This document shows, in pieces, positions 12,601 through 23,239 of a stretch of 64,000 nucleotides of DNA. The stretch is taken from positions 8,756,335-8,820,334 of the forward strand of contig NC_063438.1 in assembly GCF_020379485.1 (NCBI RefSeq). The letters are read 5' to 3'. Under the pieces are notes generated by a model. That model made no database searches and was not told the origin of the DNA. It saw nothing but the letters and a program-made list of their open reading frames with translations. This DNA comes from Brassica napus. Taxonomy: Eukaryota > Streptophyta > Magnoliopsida > Brassicales > Brassicaceae. The position numbers and the translations under genes were made by a program. Every line of letters starts with the position of its first letter. The stretch's first letter is position 1.

Positions 12601-15447
12601 AAAATGAAGTATAAATGTTCAGTAATCATGAACAGACTGTTATAATAACAAAGAAAATCGCTCAGCTTTATATTCAAAAATCAACAAATGCCACAGATCT
12701 CAATCCCATGGAGCTACCAATCATGAGGGTTTACACAAAGTTTGGTTTCTCAGATAAGTTAGGATGCATTCCAGACCTCTATTTTGTGAGTTCCCTCCGA
12801 TGTTCAGAATGGATACGAGATAGAAGAAAAAGACTCACCAGTGCATAGATAACGATGAGCCTGTCAGTGATGGTCCTATCCAGTTTTGAAGCCAAAATCT
12901 GCACGTATAATTTCACCTTGCATCAGCTCCAAGGTAAAGAAAGAACACAAGTAGTACATCTTACTACGACCCTACAAAGTCGATTTTCTACGTACATACA
13001 TGCACATCCTGACACTGTAGATAAATTGAACAGAAGCGATATAAATTGTCCATAATTAGCCAATTTGGATCTCACCGTTAACTACTCAACAAACTCTAAA
13101 TAACTGACAGTTTACCTTTTCAAAGAAAATTTAGCAAATGCCGACTGCAAGATTGGCACAAGCACTGCCTCAGCTGGATATATGAACTTTTTTTCACGCA
13201 CGGATGAGATATCTTGTTGTCCTTTCCGGTGATCTCTACTCCCAACTGATGGTTCAGGACGCTGATTATGGGGCAAGTTTACCGCAAAGGTCGAATTAGT
13301 TTGACTTGTGTTGTCATTAATACTTTGGCAGCAACCAAGTGTAACTTCCACGTAACAATGATTGTCATTTATCAGACGGGACCCACGACCAACATGAGAA
13401 GGGAGACCAATATATCCACTCGAAGTCCCTATGTTTCCAGAACTGTATGAGACAAAATCTAATCTTAGTTGATAAAATTGCTTTCATTAGATTAATATCT
13501 ATAGACAGCATATGTATGAATTGCACCTGAAGTAGACTTGCTTGACAAGGTCATTGGGACAGAATCCAGTGAGGCTGCCCCGCATACCATGAGGAGAAAC
13601 AATCACTGGTGGGAACAACATAAGCCTGTGAGAAGTGTTTCTATCAACGAAAAAAGCTCCAATCTTTTTTCAGGTCTCATTATCTCAACTAAAAAAAATT
13701 GGCTTCAAAGAATTAAAAGTATCACAATAAAAATAAAAATAAGCTCTTGTGACGTGCAAAAAAAAAAAGAGATGCTACATCTCTGCTCGAGGAACTTAGG
13801 CAGCACTAGACTACACTAGCTTCTTTCGGAGTCGAATGAATTGAAGATTGAGTTCATAAATGTCTCATGCTCTCAATATATTCACTAGCATATCAGTACA
13901 AAGCAGGAATAGACTAACGAACATCCAAACCTAGTTAATTTCATCAACCTTTTTTAGTTTATCGTAGACAAGTAGCAAAATTTAGAATTGCAAGGGATGA
14001 TGGAAGAAATGACTAACCGGGAAGCCTATAACTGGAGTTTTTCAAAGAACTCCTTAACAGTCTCTCAGCATCGCCACTTGAAAGTGCCCGGACATTCCTT
14101 CGCACATTAAAAGCAGTGTTAGTTTCACGATAAGTATAAGAAGCACTAAAACATAATTTCGAGCATATATTATGACAAAAGGCTTTACGGACTTGGCAGA
14201 TACAATGACATGGACAAAAACTGCCTCCTCGGTAGCAGCAAAGATGAACTCAACAGTAGGCTGTCCCCTCCTGCATAAATATTCGAGGAGCATTAGCCAC
14301 AAAGCTAATCATCGACTTCTTTTGGTTTCAAAAATTGCACTTAGGAAACGAAGTTCTTGCAGGCTCATATATAAAGAATAAGCAGAAGCTATGGGATGAG
14401 ATATGGTGGAAAGCAGCATGTATGTCTTCTTAAGGGGAATAGGTAAAGAACCAAACTCAGGGCTTAAATACCTCAAATAATCTTCACTTTGAGGGCTGAA
14501 TTTTGAAAAAACATCTCCAAATCTCATGTAGGAAAGTCCACTTAATGCTCTGCCACAATATCAAACAACTTAAAATGAGATATTTCATGAATCCATTATA
14601 GCCATAGTCCAACCATCTTGGCTGGGGATCATACTAACCTTTCAATGCAATTACGTAAAGACTGTGAAAAGGCAACTGATATCTCTTCAGAGTCCCCAGG
14701 CGCTACCCAAATTCCAGAAGCAACAACTTTTAACAAGAGAAACAAAAACTCATAAGAACCAAAATAGAGACAATATGTTGAGGCAAAAAAAGATAAATGA
14801 ATCATCAGGAAAATAGAACCTCTGAGTTTTGAGACAGCAGCCTGAGCTTTGTCAGTGATTGATGAATGACGCCCAGGAAGAAAAAGCCAAAGCTTGATCT
14901 TTTCATCTGAGAAGCAGCGAGGAATGATCATCAGAATGGCTGACAACGAGAGTGTGGTGTTTAGGTATTTACCAGGATTGTATAAGCCTTGAGAAGGATC
15001 CCAAGGTCCAACAAAAGAGTTGGTCCATGTGGTAAGAAAGCCTTCCTTCTGAAGCCGAAGATGAGATGAAAGCACAAGATACGTTGCAACATCATTCTGC
15101 TCAGCTCTTGAACTGAAATCTCCATAGTTAATAGTTAGTAACTACACACAGTCACATAAAGTACAGAGAAAATTTTTTAAAAAAAAAAAGGCTCAAAGGT
15201 TGAACCTTGTTGTATCAGAGGCAGGACTCAGCTCAGCTTCACTAGGAAGAAACTGAAACCAAGAAACATTATGGAGACCTCCCTGTGGAAAATCAATTAG
15301 GTGTCAGGAGTTAATCAAAATTAAAAGGAAAAAACAAAAACATTCTCCTCTCTAGTCTCTAGTATCTCCCAATTTAGTGTTCGAACAAGAAAAGTGAAAC
15401 GAGAAGTAAAGAGTGACACTTACAATTCTGAAAACATTAGTCCACAT
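6643..15447 (-). CDS. MED13: Mediator complex subunit MED13 (GRAND CENTRAL / MACCHI-BOU 2 type)
   Basis: MED13 links the CDK8 kinase module to core Mediator in the nucleus and controls transcription; plant mutants alter embryo patterning and phase change. The gene is split into roughly twenty exons. The first, 15447-15424, encodes MWTNVFRI. The next, 15282-15206, encodes GGLHNVSWFQFLPSEAE. Later exons carry EKIKLWLFLPGRHSS (~14.9 kb), RGQPTVEFIFAATEEAVFVH (~14.2 kb), an aspartate run encoded by GAT repeats (~12.1 kb), a long serine-rich exon (~11798-10457) with YVYGPTPPATDSDGA, and the Med13 C-terminal domain (8915-6643) with VYIVCPFPDPSAVL, CCYGWTEDWRWLVSIWTDARG and ALSWMTVSPAYLDRR. All exons I read are open and their splice borders fit. 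The start was chosen because MWTNVF is the conserved beginning. The last codon before the stop is CGA (Arg). It appears intact and single copy. Confidence 0.93.
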
Positions 15448-16399
15448 CTCCTTTTGTTTTCTCAACTTCTCCAAAACACCACTTCAATCGCTCAGGATCG
15501 CGAGGGAAACACGATTCTCATCATGTATCCCAGGAAGAGTGATGCTGTTTTATGAATCGGAAGATTCTTCTTGTCTGTGTCTGTTCCTCCCTGATCGGTA
15601 AAATCTCGGATACGTGTCAAATAAAACTCTCGTACCAGATCCAAACGCGCCTTTAGGTTCTTTCTTTTTTTCTTTCTTTTGGTTTCAAACCTTCACCTTT
15701 GCCTAAACTATTTTAAAACCCTGATATAATTTATCGATGATTATTAAACCCTAATTTTAATTTTTTTTTTTTAAAAAAACAACCTCTGTACTAACAAAGT
15801 GAACTAAATCAGAACTTTATTAAACCAAAAAAAAATGTAAAGCTGATTTTATTTCTTAATTTAAGTTTACAAGGGGTTTTTAGATCACTATTTTCCTTTT
15901 TTGTTTTGTAAAATCATGAATTTACAACACATATTTGATACTATGATAAGTACACAAGCCTATATCTCAAAACAAAACAAGCTTTCTTTGGAAGTCAAAC
16001 CTCTTGTTTCTCCATCAGTAACTATAGTTTCAAATTTCAGAAAAGGAGAATTGTTCAAGTTAATTAAATCATTATTTAAGATCTTCACCATGGTGCAAAA
16101 ATAATCGTCTGACGTTAATTTAATACAGCTTAATTAAAAGTGACGCAGTTATACGTGAATTCTCATAAAACATTTAAAATTATCAGTTATAATCAATCAA
16201 AATTAAAAATAAAAGAAGAAAGAAGTTCTCTACCTTTCGGAAAGGCCAGTATGCGGTAAAATCCTCTAGGTGGACCTTCTAGACGGGGAGATGGTCGAAA
16301 GGGGTGGAATCGTCACCAAGTATATGCATGAACCTAGTTTGGATCCTAGTTTGGTTGGCTCTCTGTTGATCAAATCATATATATATACAATATAAATTT
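15448..16399. promoter_or_regulatory. Upstream region of MED13, then AT-rich spacer
   Basis: The first ~200 bp upstream of the MED13 start is pyrimidine- and CT-rich on the sense strand and is likely 5' leader and promoter. No clear TATA box stands out. From about 15700 the DNA is AT-rich and featureless apart from a GC-richer patch near 16230-16330 that I cannot identify. Confidence 0.4.
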
Positions 16400-16960
16400 T
16401 ATAAATTAATACTCGATAAATTAATAAACACTATAAATTAATAAATTTCTCTACTTTCGAGTTGGACTGATTCAAAATATGATACAAAATGATAAATAAT
16501 AAAATAATACTTTTTTAGAAAGTCTTATATAAATATATGGTCTCATTAAAATCATAAATCAATAATCTATATACATATATATTTTATATAAGTACAAACT
16601 AAACATTATATTGTTTATTCTATATTCACAATGAATTTATTTCTCTTATAAAATTTAATATATTTTGATAATGTTTAGTAAACTTATATCTAAAACCAAT
16701 ATTTAGTAAAGTTATATCTAAAACCACATTTGAATTCTATGAAACATAATAAAATATATACATCAAACAATATATAAATCAATCTGAAACTCTAATTTCT
16801 TAAATTTAATTAATGTATATACGGTGAAATCAATTATTTTTCTATTTAATAAATAAAAAATATTCAAAAATATAAAAAATCTGAAATAAGAAATTTTTTA
16901 CAAATTAATAACTCTATAAATTATAAAATACCATATTTTTAACATTATTAATTTATATAG
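16400..16960. mobile_element. Probable AT-rich DNA-transposon MITE
   Basis: Both ends carry inverted, degenerate copies of a TATAAATTAATA-type motif: left end ATAAATTAATACTCGATAAAT, and the right end read on the other strand as TATAAATTAATAATG. The left inner part includes repeated CTATAAATTAATAAA. Similar sequence recurs often in Brassicaceae intergenic DNA. I could not define exact ends or a target duplication, so the limits are approximate. Confidence 0.35.
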
Positions 16961-17024
16961 TCTTTAGGCTTCAACGACTGAAGAGGAGAAATAAATAAAA
17001 AACTGTATGTTTTATATAGCACAA

Positions 17025-17095
17025 AAAGTAACATTGTTTTGTTTAAAAAAACAAAGTAACATTGTTTTGTTTAAAAAAAACAAAGTAACATTGTT
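17025..17095. repeat. 28-bp tandem repeat, about 2.5 copies
   Basis: The unit AAAGTAACATTGTTTTGTTT plus an A-run plus C is repeated head to tail; the third copy is partial. There is no coding meaning. Confidence 0.85.
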
Positions 17096-17315
17096 ATTCT
17101 TATTCTTTTTTTTTTGTGCACAAATCTTCCATTAATTTAAAGCTCGATACCAGAAAGGTAGAGTTCAATAATACAAGCAAAGTTAAACATTAAAAAGCTT
17201 GAAACAAGATAGGAATTTGGATAAGACAACTGCGAATCCGGCAAATCTAAGAAGAAATACGGATGCGTTGAAGAAGCAACTTCGAACGTGACGAAGAGCA
17301 GGAGAGACGGCAACA

Positions 17316-18587
17316 TCTATTCTATTAAAAGGGAAACAGTCTTGATAAATCTACTTATAAAAGTTGTTTGGACCCTTTCATTAGATTTATTTTTTTGGTC
17401 TTACCATATATTTTTGTAACATTACACGTTAATTAGATTATACCACATCTATACCCGTTTTTTGCTCTAACAAACAAATCAATAATATTACACCATATAT
17501 TTACAAATTAATAAAATATTATACCAAAACTATATCAATTCTATTGGCCACCAACGACTTCTAAACATGTCCCATTAAGATTATAGCGTGACTGATCTAT
17601 CCTAATATACAAAATTATGTCATTCTATTGACCTACGAACTATGAAACATTACACTCCATCTTGCCATTGATCAGACTGTTTTTTTTCTTAAATGAAAGA
17701 GCTCCTTAATGTCTTATGTTGAACTTACATGTCTTCTCTTCGAAGAAAAAATACAAGATGTCAAAACTCTTATTCAAATATCACTTATTCAAAAGTCAAA
17801 CATGACTATGTTAAAGACCTAGACCACCATTTGACACAATCATACCACATTCTTCATCACACTGTTTGTTATACAATCGTACTCTTACATTCAAATACAT
17901 CAAAATGTTACATCACATATACATATTATTGAAACAGTTACATATTATTTAAACCATAAGATTGGTTGATAATTACAAATTTAAAATTAAAGCTTTAAAA
18001 TTGTAACAATATGTTAACAAAAAATGAATATATTGTGAATATGCTAAGTAGATATATTCTACGATTCTTTTTGTTAATAATATACTAGAGATACGATTAT
18101 CAAAACAAGAAACAAAAAATAATTATCTTACTTGGTCTACAAGTTTATTTATTACGACACTAATACATCATTTTCCTTATTTCTATCAACCAAAGTATCA
18201 AAACAATTATACTTATATTTTTTACCAAGATTTTCGGTAACAATAGATTTAACTCATTTTATAATTTCTATATGATAATTTTGGGTTTAAAAGGGTGTAC
18301 AAATTAAAATATTTAATAATTCAGATAATTTTAAAATTCAGGTACCCATTTAATTCTCGGTTCGGTGTTAAAATCTTGGTCTTAGAAATATATGATTTCC
18401 TTGGTTATTTATAATATTCAGTTATATTATACTTTTCGTTTTCTTTTTCATTTTTGTACGATTCAGGTTGCGGTTTCGGATAAATGTGCCCAAGCCTATA
18501 CACAAACTTATATAAAAATTTATTTTTTTAAAAAATATTTAATTTCAAAAACAAACTCACGTTTCCCAAACGCGGGTCAAAATCTAG
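17316..18587 (+). mobile_element. Short non-autonomous Helitron with both ends
   Basis: The 5' end reads TCTATTCTATTAAAAGGGAA, preceded by host A (17315). The 3' end reads GGGTCAAAATCTAG, followed by host T (18588). This fits Helitron insertion between A and T without a target duplication. The subterminal hairpin is degraded: CGCGGG remains at 18571-18576, but its pairing arm is mutated. The interior (~1.27 kb) is AT-rich and encodes no Rep/helicase, so it is non-autonomous. Confidence 0.75.
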
Positions 18588-18659
18588 TATGTCTTATATG
18601 TCTTGCCTTTGATAACTGGCTCATATCTTCGGTTTTCGTCGAAACTAAAAATTTCTTAT

Positions 18660-18735
18660 TCTTCTTCTTCTTCTTCTTCTTCTTCTTCTTCTTTTTTTGG
18701 TGTAAATATTCTTATTCTTCTTCTTCTTCTTATTC
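18660..18735. repeat. Two (CTT)n microsatellite blocks
   Basis: Runs of CTT at about 18661-18692 and 18717-18731 are separated by a short TTTTTTGGTGTAAATATT spacer. They produce serine- and phenylalanine-rich open frames that are not genes. A CA/CG-rich run follows at 18844-18868. Confidence 0.9.
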
Positions 18736-18947
18736 GACTTTGTGACAACAAAAAAAATTCTTGTTCAACCAATTGTGTAACTAATATTAGTTATTATTAC
18801 ATTACATCATGTTAAACATGATTTCGAAACTGAAAAATGACTCAAACACACACGCACGCACACACACGTCCAATACTTAATCATCACAACACACTTTCTT
18901 ACTCCAAAATTATTTCATTAATCATCTTGTTGTACCATCATTATTTA

Positions 18948-21900
18948 TCAGCATGGTGGGTAGAAGTTCTCTTTGTGGAAGGAGAATCTAGTTTCTGTCT
19001 TGTGTGTGAACTCCAAAGCTAGCTGCCTTAACTCCTCTGCCAGTGAAACTTCTCCACAATAAAACACTCCTGCATATACAATTTCATTTTATACCATTAT
19101 ATGTTTTTATAGTGTCATTAATTAATTCAATCAGAGGATGCTATTACATTCACCAATGCTTTTCAACGAGTGAAACTTAACTAGAAATTACATGATGTGA
19201 CAGTAACATATAATCATGCAATTTTACGCAAACATTGCTATAACAGTGAGACAGAGCTTACCAACATGAGAGCCATAGTGATCCATGGCTATCTGTTTGT
19301 AGACGTTTTTCCAGTTAGGTTTGGCGAAGTGGGTCATGACCCTTGTCCCAGAGACAATGTCCACGCCATTTTTGGAATGGTTTAGAGACTGAAGCATACG
19401 TATGAACACAGAACGAACATCTCCTTCTTCGTAGATGCTAGTGCAATAGTTATTTACTTCAACGACTCCATTTGTGTCCCGTTCTGTTACCTCGTTCATG
19501 ATGTTCTGAAACCAACTGTATGAGCCTTGATCCTTTGTTACCCAATAGAAGTAAGCCTTTCGAGTCTTCATACTTTCCTTTTCACCTTGTTGATGTCGTT
19601 GTGTTCCCTCCTCCATTTGGTTGATTTGGGAATGTTCCTTGGCCTCCACATTGTTGATGATGTCCTTGATAATGCTCATCATTGGAGCGGTCCCAATCCC
19701 AAGCCCGACCAGTAAAATCACGTTATATTTCTTGTAATTTTGTGCAGGTGCGTCATATGGACCATCAATCATGATTTTGGGAAAACTGTATGGGTTCATT
19801 TCCCTTCCAATATTAACATTGTTATAAATCAAAAATTAAAATAGTTCTGTAGTTACAGACAACTGTGAAAATGTGATATTTTAGTACCGCCAACAAAGTA
19901 TATAAGTATATACTGATCATTTTCTTTAGGTTTGTTCATTTTATATGGGATTGTTACAAGATACTTACTCGCAGCTATATGCACGAAGATACTTGTCTCG
20001 GACCGGAGGTGGCTCACACACCTGATACATATACCCAACATGCTACTCAAGCTAATTTGCCTCTTTATCATATACATTTCGAAAGATTTATAAGTAAAAT
20101 AAGCCTTAGAGAAAACTTCTTTGAGAGCATTTGTCCAGTCTCCCGCTACTTTTATATGAATGCTCAGATCCTCGTCTTGAGGCGCAGAAGTTATTGAAAA
20201 TGGATGCCTACAAATATATATATCATGTGAACTTGATTGTCACTCAAAATAGTTTAGGGTTTCCTGACTCTTGAGACTTATTACATTTTTACGTACCACT
20301 CAAATGTTGAGATAGTTGGGCAGGTTACAAACATGTATTGACCGCTTTCATATTTGAAGTTTTTTGGCCTTGACAAGTGTAAAGTCAGCACGTTTCCAGG
20401 ATAAATAGCGACTTTGCGAATTGTTACCGTGCTGACACTGGATCTGAATGGTCTTATTAGTATCTCGCATGCAGGGAAAGCTACTGGTACTGCCAAGTAC
20501 ATCGATGTCTAGAAATAATTTAAAGTCTCTGCGTCAGTTACATTTCTAAATCCCTAAGATTGAAGATTCCTGTTAATCTTGAACCTCGAAGTACTCACCA
20601 TTTGCAAGCTATCTGATACGAAGTGTCTCAGTCCACTGTACCATCCCTTCAACGGTTTAGGGTCACGGGTAGTATTAAGCTTAAGACTTAGCATGTGGCT
20701 TAGCTTCTTGCTACCTTCACTATCTCTGCGTATATGTTGTGTCTCCGCATACGAAAGCAAGGTCTCAAGACTCTCTATCTGTTTTAGATTCACCAAAAAG
20801 TTACATGGAGAAAGAGTATTGAAATATATATTGGTTCTCAAAGATTATTATTATCGTCAAGTAAGCTTTTTACCATGATGTATCCTATATTATCTTGGTC
20901 AAGCTCTTCCATTATCATTGCAGCATATTCATCTGTCCGTTTTTGGATGTTTGGCAAATTGTTGGTGGACGAACTAAGGTTGATGATCTTTGAAACATGC
21001 ACAGAGAAAAAGACAGATTAGATTTCACCTTTATTAATCATTTTCATATTTTACAGAAAACATTTGTGAGAATGATGATTGTTTGTTATTCCAGTTTATT
21101 GTGTGATTTTTTTCTCTAAATAATTTACAATATTCAGCATACATATTTTCGTTTGTGAAGATATTCATATTTATGAAGCAAAAATATTTGATATTTAAGA
21201 ATGAAAGTTTTCATAAATTAACATTTGACACAATCATTAATCAGTGTTAAAATTTTCACCTGTCTGACTTGGTCTTCAGTTAATCTACCATTGGCGTCTG
21301 AATCAATCCTGCATTTCACAAATCTTGTGTCTCAACTTTACATTTTATCACCAAAGGTTGCAGAGAACAAGATAAATGCATACAAAAGTTCAAAATGGAT
21401 AAAGATTAGAAGTCTTAACATGTCAAAGAAAGTTTGAAGCCTGGAATCAAAGCTTTGAGCACTTATTTGTTCCCAGAACTCCCTTAACTGGTCTCCATCG
21501 ATAGTGTCTAGTGTCATAAGCCTTCTTCTAGCTAATGCGTCGAACAGTTCCAAGGCAAAGTCTATTGAATCCATCCCTGAAATCACAATACGAATTCATA
21601 TTTTGATCCTAACCATTTCTTTGGTTCTAGTCTTTTGATTTAATGACTAAGGTTATTGGTTCATGGACCCCTAATCTTTTTTTTTAAGGCTATCTCTAAC
21701 TGCATCACCAGAGCCGTCCTATGAAAATTTTTCTCCCGAGTCTGCATAATTGTTTAATAAATCGATTGTACTAATGAGATCCCTAATCTTGTAGGATGAA
21801 AATTTTAACTTTCTTTTATTTTATTTTTTTGTAAATCCTTAGTTTTTCATTAAAAGCTTAAATTGGGTTCAAGGTCCATAAAGCCTGTTTTGCACAATAG

Positions 21901-22558
21901 TCAGCTCTCACATTCAGAGCTCTAGAAATAAACCTAAAGGAGATTGTCTTAAAGGAGGAGGATAGGAGGTAGATATCATTAAGTGCTCCAAAGATCTCCA
22001 AATTTCTCTCCTTCCTCGAAAGCGTTTTGATAAGGGTTTGAGAGTCTGAGAAGATTGCAATGGATTCTAGTCCATTGTTTTCCTTTTAGAGATCATGTTT
22101 TCCTAACGCGACTTAAACCTATAATTTCCAAGGTCACTATTATGTAACAAATGAGTTTTAACTAGTGGGCCTTGGTAAATTTTCGAATTTTTGTAAAATT
22201 TTACCTATGCATTCTCCAAATTTTGACCTTGGCAGCAATCCACCACTAGTGGCCGTGATCTCAACAAACCGATTCTCGACGGCGGTCCAGCCAGCAGCAC
22301 CGTCAGCCTTACTGATGAACCTGAGCGCTGTCAAGGCGGTTGAATCCTGCCGGTCCAGTCGAGCAGCTGGCTCTCTCTCTCCAGAGACCGATGTCAAGCG
22401 GTTAGAACTCCGCTTCTTCATGAGACTTATCCGTTTAGCCTTCAGTCTCTTTCCAAGGTTTGACGTCAGCGGCGATGATCCGCTCACTGAACCTAGGTCG
22501 CTGCTCTTCTCTGTGTCCCACTCATAGTCCGTTACATCAAAGCTCTCTCTCTCTCCAT
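18948..22558 (-). pseudogene. RBOHG-like NADPH oxidase copy lacking its transmembrane/haem core
   Basis: Intact plant respiratory burst oxidases have an N-terminal EF-hand region, six membrane helices with haem-ligating histidines, and a cytosolic FAD/NADPH domain, and make superoxide at the plasma membrane. Exons read here: 22205 upward (N-terminus), 21576 to ~21420 ([32 protein letters not shown]), 21308-21260 (EF-hand loop DSDANGRLTEDQV), 20987-20874 ([19 protein letters not shown]), 20778-20599, then 20508-20297 ([18 protein letters not shown]), 20207 downward ([19 protein letters not shown]), ~20.0 kb, ~19806-19262 ([10 protein letters not shown]) and 19068-18948 ([14 protein letters not shown]). 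The six helices and haem histidines are absent between 20599 and 20508. The natural ATG (22558) is thrown out of frame by a GA-run slip. NADPH-site residues are also changed. The gene is otherwise strikingly well kept. Confidence 0.85.
21863..22085 (-). pseudogene. LINE-type RNase H fragment inside the RBOH copy's first intron
   Basis: The minus strand reads openly through GLESIAIFSDSQTLIKTLSR, a middle with LEIFGALNDIYLLSSSFKT, and RFISRALNVRADYCAKQAL. This matches the RNase H domain found at the end of plant non-LTR reverse transcriptases: SDSQ-type active-site strand, S.F..I.F.FI.R..N.RAD..AK. Nothing of the reverse transcriptase is present, so it is a 5'-truncated relic inserted in, or carried with, the intron between exons at 22205 and 21576. 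Confidence 0.7.
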
Positions 22559-22694
22559 AGATTCGTAGAAAACAAAAATGATGATTAGATGGAATAATTT
22601 CTTTCTTGCGTCTCAAGTCAATGATCTGGCCTGACTTAAAAGAAAGAGAAAAAAAATGATAAGGAAGGTTTAGATGAAATAATCAGACAATGAT

Positions 22695-22765
22695 CTGGCA
22701 GTACTAAAGTCCATCTTTGTATGTTTCGTCTAATCATATACAAAGATGGACTTTAGTACTGCCAG
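22695..22765. repeat. Perfect 28-bp inverted repeat with 15-nt loop
   Basis: The left arm, 22695-22722 (starting CTGGCAGTACTAAAGTCC), is the exact reverse complement of the right arm, 22738-22765. The loop is 22723-22737. Weak complementarity (AGACAA with TTGTCT) extends outward with a bulge. It lies ~140 bp upstream of the RBOH copy's start. It could be the end-to-end fold of a small MITE or a young hairpin-forming locus. Confidence 0.9.
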
Positions 22766-22982
22766 TGCATTTATCACAATTGTCTATGATAAATTTACTA
22801 TCCAATAGATTTAAGAATAGATTTTAGTAATGTTTTTAATAGTTTCTTTCTTTTTAGAATTTTTTTTAATAGTTTCTTATTCTTCTTCAAATATATGTAT
22901 TCTTTAGCTTAGTAACATTGATTTTGCGGAAACCATCCAAAGCTTTTAAGTACCTTCAAAGAGAGGCTTATTATCTTTTTGA

Positions 22983-23069
22983 ATGGCTTTTGAAAATTTA
23001 ACTCTCGACTTCTTCAACCCTTCTTTGAAGACCGGCGACTATGACCAGCTTAACGAGGACACAGTAACG
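22983..23069 (+). other. Orphan first-exon-like ORF with splice donor
   Basis: ATG at 22983 opens exactly 29 codons (MAFENLTLDFFNPSLKTG... ending DEDTVT-like) and runs into ACG|GTAAGT, a perfect plant donor at 23070. Codon use looks coding. No continuation exon is visible before the SCL33-like gene, which lies on the other strand from 23240. I do not recognise the family. It may be a gene-capture or duplication fragment. Confidence 0.4.
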
Positions 23070-23239
23070 GTAAGTGTTCCCAAAATACTCAATAAACCAT
23101 CAAGACATAAAAGCCAACATTCGACCTCTACGTAGATCTCATCTTTTCAAATCATCATAACTTTTGTCTTAGGATAAGAAAAAAAAAAGAGAGACAACCA
23201 TCAACTAGAGAAAACACTATTAAGAGAGTGAAGAAACAA

